64,000 nt of DNA from Owenia fusiformis (GCA_903813345.2 CAIIXF020000002.1:28713223-28777222), one strand, 5' to 3'; counted from the stretch's first letter, positions 1 through 13,792 are shown. A program made the numbers and translations. Notes: generated by a model from the letters alone, not told the origin.

Positions 1-1049
1 TAGATCGATGCTTGATCAAGCATTGTTGAAATAGGATTTTATAAAGAGACTACTATTGATCAAGGGTAGAAAACCCTAGTTTCCATTGACAGACTACACC
101 TTGAAATTGAACCTTGATCTACACCTTGAACTACCCCTTGATCAACACCTTGATCACGTACAACTCCTTGAAATAGTTCTACCAATGATAAAATCAACTC
201 CTTGACACATTTCATGGAATTCTGACAACAGTAGAAAGATATGTCAATGCCATGATTTTCTTTAAGTTTACAAGTACATTTACAAGCTCTTTATAGGAAT
301 ATAGCTTTGAAGCCAAAATCTATACATTATCATTTTGTATCCCAGGATCCCATCCCGGAATACTCATTAACACCAGTTTGTATACAAATGCAAGTACAAG
401 TTTGTAGAGAAGGCAATTTGATCTGTTTACACATATACTTATTAGGATAAATTTCAAAGAAAGAAATACAGTTATAGAGTTTAGTTTAGTTTTATTGTTA
501 TTTTGGGTGTCAGGTTTACATCCGTTAATTTAGTACAATTCAAAAGAGAAGTAATGAAATAACAACTCAGCCCACATGGGCTTATCAGCCACTTAAAGTA
601 AATATACTTGTAAATAAATATTACATCTTTTTGACACAAGTATAATATTTAATATTTTGACACAATATATAATATTTAATATTTTAAATTGCATTTCTTC
701 TTTTAAAATAGCACAATTTAACAAAATGAGCAGCTTGCCAAGGCATTTTTTCAAATAAATACTGAAACTTAAGTTTTACAGCTGATTCTCTTTCATCAAA
801 ATTAGATGATTTTGTTAATATTTTTCCCTTATTTCTTTAGAAAATGTGCAATGAAAAATAAAATGATCTTCATCCTCAATGTTGCCAGATTTACATAAAG
901 TACATGTACATTTTCTATTTTCCAATTGCTAGAATAGTAGAAATAATAGAAATGAGTAATGGGATATGAATATTTCTAGGTAACGTATTTCTGAAATATT
1001 ATTGTGTGTGTCTAATTTTTATTATATTAGATTTGAATAACTTAATTAA
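1..1049. other. AT-rich non-coding stretch with CCTTGATC-rich start
   Basis: No exon or gene is visible. The first 200 bases contain many irregularly spaced copies of CCTTGAT/CCTTGAA and one perfect 16-bp palindrome (ATGCTTGATCAAGCAT, 8-23). A related stretch with the same words lies at 12876-12950, so this is probably a decayed dispersed repeat. The rest is low-complexity AT-rich DNA running into the satellite. Confidence 0.5.
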
Positions 1050-4000
1050 TGGAATACTTTATAGTTTTTCATTATGTCTTTACGAATTTCAATGTCTACA
1101 CCTAGTACAATGGTAGTCAAGTCAATGAGGTAAAATAGTGGAGGAGAGGATTGTGACATTTTGAACATTTCTAGGACTTTCTTCATATTTAAAGTATGTT
1201 AGTGAACAGTTTTTGATCGAGTGAGTTTTTGTAATATAGTGAGTAGGGAGGGGGAATGCAATATTTTGAATCATTCATAAGGATCATTATGTCTCAGAAT
1301 ATTGATTTCTAATAAGTGTCTAATTCTGATTATGTTAGATGTGAAAAACTTAATGACATCAGAATATATAAATTGTCCAACTTTCATTTTTAAATGATGG
1401 CTAAAGTGGGGGGGGCTATGTATTTATGCATTTCAATGTCTACGCCTAGCACATTGGTAGACAGTCAATGCTGTAGTATAGATGAGAGGGAGGGGGGTGT
1501 AATATAATAAATATTTACAATGATCATTATGTGTCAGAATATTTATTTCTAATATAATGTGTCTAATTCTGATTATGTTAGATGTGAAAAACTTAATGAC
1601 ATCAGAATACATAAATTATTAATTGTCTGTCCAAATTTCATTTTCAAATGATAGCTAATGTGGGGTAGGGGGCTATGTCTTTATGCATTTCAATGTCTAC
1701 GCCTAGTACATTGGTAGACAGTCAATGCTGTAGTATATAGGAGAGGGAGGGGGATGCAATGTAAATGAATATTTACAATGATCATTATGTGTCAGAATAT
1801 TTATTTCTAATATAATGTGTCTAATTCTGATTATGTAAGATGTGAAAAACTTAATGACATCAGAATATATAAATTGTTAATTGTCAGTCCAACTTTCATT
1901 TTCAAATGAAAGCTAATGTGGGGGAGTACGTATTTATGAAGTTCAACGTCTACACCTAGTACATTGGTAGACAGTCAATTTTGTAATATAGTGGAGAGGG
2001 AGGGGGGATGAAATATAAATGAATAATGATCATTATGTGTCAAAATATTTATTTCTAATATAATGTGTCTAATTCTGATTATGTTAGATTTAAAAACCTT
2101 AATGACATCAGAGTACATCAATTATTAATTGTCTGTCCAACTTTCATTTTCAAATTATAGCTTATGTGGGGGAATACGTATTTATGAATTTCAATGTTTA
2201 CACCTAGTACATTGGTAGACAGTCAATGCTGTAATATAGTTGAGAAGGAGGGGAAATGTAATGTTTCTAATAATGGATATGTCTAAGAATATTGATTTCT
2301 ATCATATCATTATGTGTATTATTCTGCTTTATTATAGATGTGAGAAACTGAATGACATCCTGTAATTTTTTAAGTTTTGAATCAGAATATATAAATTCTA
2401 AACTGTCTGTCCAAATTTCATTTTTAAATAATGGCTAATGTGGGGGGGGGCTATGTCTTTATGCATTTCAATGTCTACGCCTAGTACATTGGTAGACAGT
2501 CAATGCTGTAGTATATAGGAGAGGGAGGGGGATGCAATGTAAATGAATATTTACAATGATCATTATGTGTCAGAATATTTATTTCTAATATAATGTGTCT
2601 AATTCGTGTTATGTAAGATGTGAAAAACTTAATGACATCAGAATATTGATTTCTAATACAATGTGTCTAATTCTTGTTATGTAAGATGTGAAAAACTTAA
2701 TGACATCAGAATATATAAATTTTTAATTATCTTTCCAACTTTCATTTTTAAATGATGGTAAATGTCGGGGGCATGTCTTTGTGAATTTCAATGTCAACAC
2801 CTTGAACAATGGTAGTTAGTGAATACTGTATTTTATTGAGTAGGGAGGGGGGATGTAATATTTTGAATATTTATAAGAATCATTATGTGTCAGAATATTG
2901 ATTTCTAATATAATGTGTCATACTCTGATTAAATTAGATCTGAAAAACTTAATGACATCAGAATATTTATTTCTAATATAATGTGTCTAATTCTTGTTAT
3001 GTAAGATGTGAAAAACTTAATGACATCAGAATATATAAATTTTTAATTATCTTTCCAACTTTCATTTTTAAATGATGGTAAATGTCGGGGGCATGTCTTT
3101 GTGAATTTCAATGTCAACACCTTGAACAATGGTAGTTAGTGAATACTGTATTATATTGAGTAGGGAGGGGGATGTAATATTTTGAATATTTATAAGAATC
3201 ATTATGTGTTAGAATATTGATTTCTAATATAATGTGTCATACTCTGATTAAATTAGATCTGAAAAACTTAATGACATCAGAATATTTATTTCTAATATAA
3301 TGTGTCTAATTCTTGTTATGTTAGATCTGAAAAACTTAATGACATCAGAATATTGATTTCTAATATAATGGGTCTAATTCTTGTTATGTAAGATGTGAAA
3401 AACTTAATGACATCAGAATATTTATTTCTAATATAATGTGTCTAATTCGTGTTATGTAAGATGTGAAAAACTAAATGACATCAGAATATTTATTTCTAAT
3501 ATAATAGGTCTAATTCTTGTTATGTTAGACTTAATGACATCAGAATATATAAATTGTCCAAATTTCATTTTCAAATGATAGCTAATGTGGGGAAGGGGGC
3601 TATGTCTTTATGCATTTCAATGTCTACCCCTAGTACATTGGTAGACAGTCAATGCTGTAGTATATAGGAGAGGGAGGGGGATGCAATGTAAATGAATATC
3701 TTTAATGATCATTATGTGTCAGAATATTTATTTCTAATACAATGTGTCATACTCTGATTAAATTAGATCTGAAAAACTTAATGACATCAGAATATTGATT
3801 TCTAATATAATGTGTCTAATTCGTGTTATGTAAGATGTGAAAAACTTAATGACATCAAAATATTTATTTCTAATATAATGGGTCTAATTCTTGTTATGTT
3901 AGACTTAATGACATCAGAATATATAAATTGTCCAAATTTCATTTTCAAATGATAGCTAATGTGGGGAAGGGGGCTATGTCTTTATGCATTTCAATGTCTA

Positions 4001-5990
4001 CGCCTAGTACATTGGTAGACAGTCAATGCTGTAGTATATAGGAGAGGGAGGGGGATGCAATGTAAATGAATATCTTTAATGATCATTATGTGTCAGAATA
4101 TTTATTTCTAATTATAATGTGTCTAATTCTGATTATGTTATATGTGAAAAACTTAATGACATCAGAATATATAAATTGTTAATTGTCCATCAAACTTTCA
4201 TTTTCAAATGAAAGCTAATGTGGGGGAATACTTATTTATGAATTTCAATGTCTACACCTAGTACATTGGTAGACAGTCAATTCTGTAATATAGTGGAGAG
4301 GGAGGGGGATGAAATATAAATGAAGAATGATCATTATGTGTCATATTATTTATTTCTAATATAATGTGTCTAATTCTGATTATGTTAGATGTGGAAAACG
4401 TAATGACATCAGAATATATAAATTGTTAATTGTCAGTTCAAATTTCATTTTCAAATGATAGCTAATGTGGGGGAATATGTATTTATGGATTTCAATGTCT
4501 ACACCTAGAACATTGGTAGACAGTCAACACTTTGATATAGTGGAGAAGGAGGGGGAATGTAATGTTTTTAATGTTTCTAATGATGGATATGTCTAAGAAT
4601 ATTGATTTCTATCATATCATTATGTGTCTTATTCTGCTTTATTATAGATGTGAGAAACTGAATGACATCCTGTAGTTTTTGAAGTTTTGACTCGGAATAT
4701 ATAGGTTTTAAACTGTCTATACAAATTTCATTTTTAAATGATGGCTGTTGTGGGGGGGGGCTATGTCTTGATGCATTTCAATGTCTATGCCTAGTACATT
4801 GGTAGACAGTCAATGCTGTAGTATAGAGGAGAGGGAGGGGGATGCAATATAAATGAATATCTATAATGATCATTATGTGTCAGAATATTTATTTCTAATA
4901 TAATGTGTCTAATTCTGGTTGTGTTAGGTGTGAAAAGCGTAATGAAATCAGAATATATAAATTGTTAATTGTCTTTATGCATTTCAATGTATATGCCTAG
5001 TACATTGGTAGACAGTCAATGCTGTAGTATAGAGGAGAGGGAGGGGGGTGTAATATATTGAATATTTACAATGATCATTATGTGTCAGAATATTTATTTC
5101 TAATATAATGGGTCTAATTCTGGTTGTGTAAGATGTGAAAAACTTAATGACATCAGAATATTTATTTCTAATATAATGTGTCTTATTCGTGTTATGTAAG
5201 ATGTGAAAAACTTAATGACATCAGAATATTTATTTATAATATAATGGGTCTAATTCTGGTTGTGTTAGATGTGAAAAACTTAATGACATCAGAATATTTA
5301 TTTCTAATATAATGTGTCTTATTCGTGTTATGTAAGATGTGAAAAACTTAATGACATCAGAATATATAATTTCTTAATTATCTTTCCAACTTTCATTTTT
5401 AAATGATGGTAAATGTCGGGGGCATGTCTTCGTGAATTTCAATGTCAACACCTTGAACAATGGTAGTTAGTGAATATTGTATTATATTGAGTAGGGAGGG
5501 GGATGTAATATTTTGAATATTTATAAGAATCATTATGTGTCAGAATATTGATTTCTAATATAATGTGTCATACTCTGATTAAATTAGATCTGAAAAACTT
5601 AATGACATCAGAATATATAAATTGTTAATTGTCAGTCCAACTTTCATTTTCAAATGATAGCTAATGTGGGGAATACATATTTATGAATTTCAATGTCTAC
5701 ACCTAGTACATTGGTAGACAGTCAACGCTATAATATGGTGAAAAAGGAGGGGGAATGTAATGTTTTTAATGTTTCTAATGATGGATATGTCTAAGAATAT
5801 TGATTTCTATCATATCATTATGTGTCTTATTCTGCTTTATTTTAGATGTGAGAAACTGAATGACATCCTGTAATTTTTTAAGTTTTGAATCGGAATATAT
5901 AAATTCTAAACTGTCTGTCCAAATTTCATTTTTAAATGATGGCTAATGTGGGGATATGTCTTTATGCATTTCAATGTCTACACCTGGTAC
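1050..5990. repeat. Nested satellite: 250-280 bp units with expanded 68-bp sub-units
   Basis: The phrase TTTCAATGTCTACGCCTAG followed by a TACATTGGTAGACAGTCAA-like block recurs about every 250-280 bases (near 1087, 1429, 1687, 1940, 2187, 2465, 3616, 3985, 4245, 4490, 4771, 5688). Each unit then has a GAGAGGGAGGGGG run, a GATCATTATGTGTCAGAAT block and a segment ending AAAAACTTAATGACATCAG. That last segment is itself tandemly multiplied with a 68-bp period (clearest at 3240-3540 and 5130-5360). Copies differ by scattered substitutions and small indels, so the array is moderately old. No coding potential. Confidence 0.93.
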
Positions 5991-6523
5991 AATCTTTAAT
6001 ATATCTGCTTTAAATGGGCTTATTTTAGTCTTTTGCAGATTATTTGCAGATTATTGACATAGACATAGTCTTTAGTGTCAACTCTTACAAATACTAAGAA
6101 TTGATAATCAAATTAAGGTAAAAAGAGGAGGAAAAGACAAAATTATTCTATTGAAGCATGAACCAAAATATTATTCATAAGTTAAAATTCCTTCATATTT
6201 CATATGGACCACAAATTGCACAAGCATTTTTTGAATCTACATCCAATGCTTTGAACACTTGATGCTATCCTCTGAACCATAGGCTTTCAATTTTGAAAGC
6301 CCATGCCTGAACTGAATATTAAATACTACTTGCCATATATGTTGTCAGGTATGATACCACATTTTAAGAGTTTCCTCCATATAATATGTAAACTATATTA
6401 ACAAAAATAATGTGTCATCATTCAATGTATTCAAAGAAAGTTCATAACACAACTAGATACTTTTTAAGTAGGCTAATGTGACAACCTTGGTCATGGTGAA
6501 TATGTCAATCTTCATTGGGTGCT
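5991..6523. other. Unassigned AT-rich spacer
   Basis: Between the satellite and the TTAA-flanked transposon there is about 530 bases of non-coding sequence in which I recognise no repeat, exon or RNA gene. Confidence 0.5.
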
Positions 6524-9402
6524 TTAAGGTGGGACCCGGTCCGTCAGCATACCCAGCACGATACTATTGCTTAATTATTAATGTAGTTTTTCAAGCTCAA
6601 AGACACCCATACATACGAATAATTATGATGTAATAATAATACAAATGTATTTAAATATTCATGTACGAAGAAATATTTGCATCTTCGGGCATTTATAGTT
6701 GGGAGATTTAGCGTATTGCATTTGGAATATTTGAGCGCTAGTAACGTCATGGTTTCTATGACATGGGAAAACAATGGCGCTCAAATTTTACGTGCAGCAT
6801 CATGAAGTATATGGCGATGAATGATTGAATTTTTCTAAGTCATATTGTTATAATTCTTTCAAAATATAGTAAAACTAATTAATCTAAAGCACATAGTTTG
6901 TTTGTTCTACATTAACAACATATGAAAACTATGATGTGATATAAATACTAGTTGAGTCCTGATCACTGTGTACATGGTTACCGACACGTCACATCTAATG
7001 TTGCTCAAAATATAATTATGTTTCTCGTCGCACTATTTATATTTGTAAATACGTATTACTCTGTATTTATCTTTTATAAATTCAAAAATGATTTTTGTTC
7101 GTTTTATTACTTCGTAAAATTGTATATTCTCTTATCTGTAAAACGTTTTAGATTATCCTTTTTATTGGCACGACTTTCGTCCTAGTTGTTATCACTTTCG
7201 CTTTCGTATGAGCTTCGTCTAGATATATTTTCTTTGCCTTTTTTACACTTTTTATATATGAATTGTTAATTCGTCATGCTAAAATGTGCGATAAGAGATA
7301 TCTTAACATCCGAGAATTTTTAAAACCGAGTGCAACTGGCCCAATGGCAACACAATCAATGCCCAATGTCGGGAAGAGTGCAATAATGAGTGCGAAGGGG
7401 CGTGTCCCCAGGCGTGTTATATGTCGCCACTTGAGTCCCCGGGGTTGATACAAAATGCTGTATAGGTTTACGGCGACGATCGTCGCTAATGAAGGCGTTA
7501 TGAAGGTATGTACTTAGAATTATTATTAAAATTAAAAACATACTGGCAAGTTACGTCTGTGAGTCCTTCACAATAGAGTGCCTACACAACAGGCGGAAAG
7601 TGGCTTGAGACTGCAAAAAAGCCGAACAATCAGAATGCCTGATTTATCAATATGCCCTATAAGCGCATACTCTTTGATTCTCGAGAAACGTCTCCACGCT
7701 CGAATTTCACCTATCTATCACTAGCGGATCGCTTAAAAAGTGATACCATCGAGAAATGTGTTTGGTCAGCTTCTCGATGACATTATTCTTTTCGAAATCG
7801 AGAGAAATAGAGAAGAAAAAGATCGAGTGTGTGCCATTTCTAAAACGTCGAGTTTGAAAACCTAAAAGTGGATTCCGACTGCAAGAAATCCGACCAATCA
7901 GAAATCAGCATTTCTTAAGTGAAACTTGGAATTCAGGCAATCGGCTTTACTCTCGATTTAAATGTTGAAGTTAAAATAACTATCAAGCCGTTTTCTGTTT
8001 CCCTGTACTCAGAGTCTAGTTATAAACTAGACGAAGCTCTCTTTGAGAAGCGGGCTGAAGAGTAAAGTAATATATGGTTTTCCATAGGATCTTTTATGTT
8101 TTGTACACACTTCATTGTAACTTGTGTACTCATTCAGTGAACTCAACCATCGTACTTGTTGCCGAAGACATTGGGTACATCCCGATCGCGCTATTTATTT
8201 TGTCATTCAATAATGACGATCATTCCTCAAATGATATGCTTGACTTTTTGTTGTACGCGAGTGCCGACTTCTTGCTGATGAAAGGTGAGTTGACAAAACG
8301 ATATTACACATCAACAAGCGAGAACAACGTACCGACGTTTATTAACTTGTACGTACATCAATAGTACTCGAGCCTTATTGTAATGTATTTTAACTAAATC
8401 AAGTCAGACGTGCACAGTTTATTCGACAAATAAGGCTTTCTGATTTAAATATTAACCGGTGATTACAAACGTTTGGTTGAATTGCCAAAGTGCGCGATCG
8501 GCGGAGCTTCTGTTTGCACATCATGAAAAATCAAAATAAAGAAGGGCCATAATAATGGGCAATACTTACCTGAAGATAAAAAAGACGATATGATTCAATG
8601 ATATGATTTGACACAACGTATACGTAATTAAATCTCGGCACATGAAGAAAAACAAAAGTTTCCTTTTACTTACATCAATACTTAAAATAGCAGGTAGATG
8701 AGGCGATAATTTAATTAATAGTTAGTTAATTTGCGATCGGCCGCCGTTGATTTAGCACGTTATTTACGGTCTTTGTACTAGGCCTATACGACGTCCTTGA
8801 TTCTCAAAGACTGTGGGACGCTTAACTTTAGTGGTAGTAATTCATACCGTTTGACTTATATTCAAAATCAACTAACTACATTTGATTTAGCAAGGCTAAA
8901 CCCCATTGTCCTGAGAATCGTCTTTATCTTTGTCGGATCATTCAGGTGAGAAATTTATGACGTAATTCAATTGTTCTCTCCGCCAACGGATGGAATTGGA
9001 TGCCGGTATTTTCTCAAAATACAAGGTACTTTGACTGAATACCCTGACTACAATTTTTGTAATCTTTTTACAAAAAACTAACATAAGCATAATCATATTC
9101 CAAATAAAGAAATGTTGAAATTTAAAAAAAATCTATCGAGCCGTTTTTCTGTAGATTGAGATCTCCCGAGGGTAAAGTAAGTGTATGGTTTTCCCATAGG
9201 ATTACATGTTAAATATGACAATTTAATCAGCATAGGCTCCTCAAAAATACGATCTTTGAACCTTGCTTACTATATCTAAACTTATTTTTTTCTGTTTAAA
9301 ATTTCTACAGCATATGTACACCACTTGTTTACATACACTGTGCGATTTTCAGGAAAATCTATCGAGGATTTTTTTTGGCTGACGGACCAGGTCCCACCTT
9401 AA
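6524..9402. mobile_element. TTAA-flanked DNA transposon (about 2.87 kb), no transposase recognised
   Basis: The ends form terminal inverted repeats of about 21 bases with one mismatch: the left reads GGTGGGACCCGGTCCGTCAGC in two parts (6528-6548) and the right end is its reverse complement (9378-9398). Both ends abut TTAA (6524-6527 and 9399-9402). TTAA duplications are typical of piggyBac-like elements. A TAA reading would instead suit PIF/Harbinger, whose ends often begin with G. The interior is visibly richer in CpG than the flanks, which suggests a fairly recent arrival. The only open frames inside (for example 6952-7185 and 8074-8364) resemble no transposase, so the copy looks non-autonomous or is a deletion derivative. 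Confidence 0.8.
7957..9212. repeat. Internal direct repeat of the TTAA element
   Basis: Two blocks inside the transposon match each other. One is at about 7957-8092 (ATGTTGAAGTTAAAATAAC, then AAGCCGTTTTCTGT and GGTTTTCCATAGGAT). The other is at about 9110-9205 with the same order of words, slightly shortened. This may be subterminal repeats of the transposon, or a second copy left by an internal duplication. Confidence 0.6.
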
Positions 9403-10145
9403 TAGGTACATCCGATCTTTAGAAATGCTCAATAACCAATAAACAAAATATCATAACATACAGAATGTACATATGTAGTTGTTTTTCAATAAGAATCACA
9501 AAGCTGAACAAAAACGTTGAAAGTTTGAATAGCAAATTGTAAAATCAAAACAGAAATACTAAATATCATATTAAAAATTGATTGAATGCTAGATAAAGAC
9601 ACAAAACTGCCATACATATTCCATATAATAATGGAGTTGATATGAAAACATGCGACCAGACCATTAGCTATTCTCACATATTTACATAAGATGACTAAAT
9701 GTATATATCAAATGGTAAATAGAGAACTTTTATCAAGATGTTTAATCAGATGTAAAATAATACAGATGTTATTAAAGTCTGTGTGATCACCTTGATGCAT
9801 GAAACAGCAAGATATCTATTGCAAGTATACCTGTCAATCCATATATGACTAAGACGTGAGTTGTGAACATGCCTCCTAAATTGTACTGAAATGTTAAAAA
9901 TGTATCATGCATTGTGGGATGCAAGGAATTTATGACATCAAGGGCATTTCTCCTGATTTCTTAGCAATACCGATTTTCTTCAGATTTATTTGAGTAATCC
10001 CGATTTCTCCTGATTTATGTAATTGTTGATATAGTTGTTGTCACCTTGATTTTCTGAGAAAATGCATGGGCTTTTCTTATTCTGCACAAAAAAGGATTTT
10101 TCATCAAATTAATTTTTTCCCTTTGATAAACAAAATTATGAATCA
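9403..10145. other. Unassigned AT-rich sequence
   Basis: No gene or clear repeat seen. A pyrimidine-rich patch at 9945-10020 repeats the words TCTCCTGATTT and CCGATTT, a short imperfect local repetition. Confidence 0.4.
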
Positions 10146-10456
10146 AAATTTATACAATGTATTCATTTTGTGTGTGTAAATATTTTCGAAACAAATGCGT
10201 GATATATAAACATATTTTATACCAAATGCGTGACATAAACGGCAATCGCGTACAAAGACCGAACAAAATGCGTTCGCTTTTTTTCGCAGTTCGGTATTTT
10301 ACCGTGTCGGCATTTCACAAAAAAAGATTTTTTAAAATATCAACAAAATGCGTGATTTGCGTGATATTTGATCATACACGCTAAATTGATGCGTAATTTC
10401 TATCTTTCCAGCAAATGCGTGACAATCACGCCTAATGCGTGAGGGTTGACAGGGCA
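10146..10456. repeat. Cluster of AATGCGTGA words
   Basis: The word AAATGCGTGA or a close variant occurs near 10192, 10223, 10264, 10345, 10390, 10412 and 10433, and once in inverted form as AATCACGCC. The block is rich in CpG (also CGGCAATCGCG and GTTCGCTT) within AT-rich surroundings and ends in GAGGGTTGACAGGGC. Spacing is irregular, so it is not a simple tandem array. I do not recognise the family. Confidence 0.6.
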
Positions 10457-11744
10457 GCCTACATTATCTCAAATACTCAGTATAAACAACCAAGTTTGAT
10501 TGCCCAATTTTTTAATCTATCACCCAGGGGATACAAAAAGTAAACCGTTACCATTAGACTTGGTTATTTAACATGTTATGTAAAATATATAACAAAGTAA
10601 TAACTTGTGAGTGACCCATCATACTTTTACACAATGCAATGCAAAACATGATGAGAAACTCTACTTTGTAAACAAAGGCTTGTTTTAGTATTAAAAACTG
10701 GGATTACTGGATCTGTACTATTACTGAGCCTTAACTTGGATTAGTAGAGTTGTGTGTAAACTGTAGCTTATACACAGTAGGATGAAATGTAGACACATGT
10801 TGACCTATTTAGAGTATCCCATTACCAGATTACAGAAGTTCAGATTTTCAAGATAAATTCAAGTCAAAGTTGCAACTTAAACTTATTTGTGGAGGCTTTT
10901 AGATCTTACAGTTGATTTAAACAGGCTGATCAGAGTAGAATCAGATGTCATAAAGTACTGTTTAGCATTGTCAGTATGGTACTCAATTATGATAGTCAGT
11001 TATTAAAAATATATATAAATCCAATTGATAAATTTGAATGTTAACTTTTAAATTTGAAATTTCTATCTGTTTGTAAGGTCATGGTATCTTAAATAAACGG
11101 CACCCTTTATTTCCAATACTAATGTACTAAAAGTGTACATGAGGTGAACATTACATTCAGAAAAGAAAATGGTTACCCATGACATTACTCAATACCCTTG
11201 AAAAATGACTGTACGCTAAGCACATTCTTGGAAGTAGAAATCTGTTTAAATTATGCCTTCAGTTTTTCAAATACGACTTCTGCTATAAAGTGCCCAAAAT
11301 GATAAGAACTTATTCTTAAAAGGCTTATTTCAATTCAATGAGAATTGATGTATGAAGTTCAGAACTAATTTTTTAAATAACTACACTATGTATGTTTTAC
11401 AGTAATCTCACATATCCCCAAAAATTATTGGTGTTTGTATAATTGCTGGATTTACAACTATAGTTCATGAAAACAATTATTAGCTATCTGCAAGCATACT
11501 TCGGACAAAAAATATGATAAAATAAGTGGGTTATTTTGAAATATACAACGTTTGCATGATTTATAATTAATGAAGAGTAGTAGCATTAAACCCAACTGTT
11601 TGTTTTGAGACAGGTACTTTCTATAGTAGTATCATATAACCAAGTCATATATTTACTGTGATATCTCTCATTTGGATGAATCACATACTATCAAATACAT
11701 GTGTACAAGTAAAATGAGTTACCTGATGATTTGCCTAATACAAG
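10457..11744. other. Unassigned AT-rich sequence
   Basis: About 1.3 kb without a recognisable exon, RNA gene or repeat. Confidence 0.4.
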
Positions 11745-11870
11745 ATGAATGCAGTATGGTATGGTATGGTAAAATATGTCACGTATTCTACGAATTTTTT
11801 TTAGCCGATTCTCTTAGGTATAAGATCTATTAAAAAAGGCGCAACGCCACCAACGTGCAAAAGTCTGCTG
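11745..11870 (+). repeat. Fragment of the fold-back element seen intact at 62908-63919
   Basis: It shares ATAAGATCTATTAAAAAAGG followed by CGCAACG and CCAACGTGCAAAAGT with 63099-63141, and the preceding GGTAAAATATG and GTATTCTA words are also in common. Neither of the element's CACACCCGG ends is present, so this is a truncated or decayed copy. Confidence 0.7.
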
Positions 11871-11919
11871 CAAATGTATGCTGATCAAGAACACATTTGA
11901 TGATTAAAAGTATAGAAAA

Positions 11920-12385
11920 TTCCCCCTCCCTCATTGCATGTCCTACGACCATTGCACAATGTGTAGACATTAAAATAAAATAAAAATGATTTGGCACCCC
12001 GTGATTCATATCCATATTGACTTATGAGAAATAATCAAAATCTCATGAGTTCTCCCTCCTTCATTACTTTATCATTATCACAAACAATGACTTATCAATT
12101 TTGGGTTGGGTCAGTAAACTCAGGAATATAATTCTGTATTCTTGTAAAATGCTTTATATACCTGACCCACACGCTTTTTATGGCCCGACCCCAAAAATAT
12201 TTGACCTGCATTTCAATATAGTCAGAAAATGAAGTAATACAGTAATGAGTAGAGGTGTCACAAATCTATATTGCTTCATTTGTGTTAACAAACAAAATCT
12301 CATAAGTCCCCCCTCCCTCATTCATGTATTACTGCATTGACCGGACTACCATTGTACATTGCCTTGACATTGAAATCTGTAGAAA
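11920..12385 (-). repeat. Degenerate inverted relics of the 1-6 kb satellite
   Basis: Three blocks read as the reverse complement of the satellite: CCCCCTCCCTCATTGCATG then CCATTGCACAATGTGTAGAC (11924-11971), TCTCCCTCCTTCATTAC (12051-12067), and CCCCTCCCTCATTCATGTAT then CTACCATTGTACATTG ending GACATTGAAAT (12309-12377). Order and spacing match the satellite unit, but divergence is high. Confidence 0.65.
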
Positions 12386-13383
12386 CTTGTTTTTTGCCCT
12401 TCAGCCATCACTTTACTTTGGAATCAAAACCTTTTTAAACCATGCATGTGTGGTCAATCAGTTTGCTTAATTTAGGAAAATTATAGACACAATGCCGTAA
12501 ATAAGTGGTCATCTGATTATTACTTTACTCATTTTATGTTAATTAGAACACTCAGTGATATGGCATCTAATATGTCCAGTTTGTCAAATCATAAGAGTAT
12601 GTGTAATTATGCGTAGTCCACCTGAGCTTGTTCTTAAATCATTACCATGATACCGAAGATAAAAAAACCTTTTATGAATGATTAGTACAAAAACTTCAGG
12701 GCAACTAAAATCAAACATTGTTGCCCTCTATTTAAAAGTCATGGAACTAAAGTTTTTCATGGTGTTGACACTGTACTATGGTAGAAATATTTCTATGCCT
12801 TGACATTCCACAACAGTAGACAAACAACACTAATTTAAACACATTGACAAGGTCAAGGGAAAACATTGGTTGCAAGACTATGGAAGAACAACACCTTGAA
12901 CAAGGTGTTGATCATTGGTAGTACTACTATCGAAAACCCTTGATCTTTTTGTGAGGGAAAGGACCTTATACACCCGCCATTGGGATCTCCCCATGGGAAA
13001 AAAATAATTCATCTGATTTTTCAAAATTAGTATTCTGCTTCAATTATTACATTTATATGCACACTAGTATCTTGTTGACCTATATTCAGCACTGTATTGA
13101 TGTATAGGCCACTTATTAGGGTCATAATTCAATCATGAAGTGTAGAGGTATAGATTCCAAACCAGGAAGTATTTTTGTGTCTGTCAAAATCCATTTACAT
13201 CCTACGCATCCCTGCATCTTATCCAAATATGTTACTACATAATGAAATATAATAGTATAATCTTTGGTTTTACAAACTTGTATGATATTTAATAAGTGTA
13301 AAAGTTGTTTTTGGAGCATTTTTCTATAGCCATTTTGTAGGGAAAAAAATGATGAAAAAATGTACAATCTTTTAATTTTAAGT
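12386..13383. other. Unassigned sequence with short CCTTGA repeat patch
   Basis: No exon was recognised. At 12885-12916 ACACCTTGAACAAGGTGTT forms a small palindrome within a patch resembling the first 200 bases of the window. Confidence 0.4.
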
Positions 13384-13484
13384 ATGACCTGAATCGATTG
13401 CAAACTTCATATTGGCACATTTGATGAGATAAACCATTTGTGTCGTATTGTGAAATCATTAAGTTTGCAATCGATACAGGTCAT
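13384..13484. repeat. Short hairpin element
   Basis: ATGACCTGAATCGATTGCAA plus ACTT (13384-13407) pairs with AAGTTTGCAATCGATACAGG plus TCAT (13461-13484), giving 24-base arms with one mismatch. The arms are separated by 53 bases that continue to pair partly. Typical of a small fold-back MITE. Confidence 0.75.
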
Positions 13485-13792
13485 AGTGTATTTTTGGTAT
13501 TTCTGTGATAATCAATTGAAACCAATGGCCTCTATTGGGATCTGCTGATATCCTCATGTTAAGTCAATGGTGCACAGCCCCATGTAAGTCAATACAACCT
13601 TACTGAACGAAATGATCCCTATCTCAGCTTATGTGTGTCCGAGCACATTAATATTTTCCAAAGTATTATATGACATTTTATTCTTCATGTTACACCTACG
13701 AATGATTCATTTTGACCATAGGGATATTTGCCAATAATTGCACCTTGTCCTTTTACCTACCAGATATTTAAAATATTTTAACAAGATACTAT

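Noticed and set aside
8074-8364. 96-codon frame inside the TTAA transposon
   Set aside because: No transposase motif or DNA-binding domain visible; not enough to call a gene.
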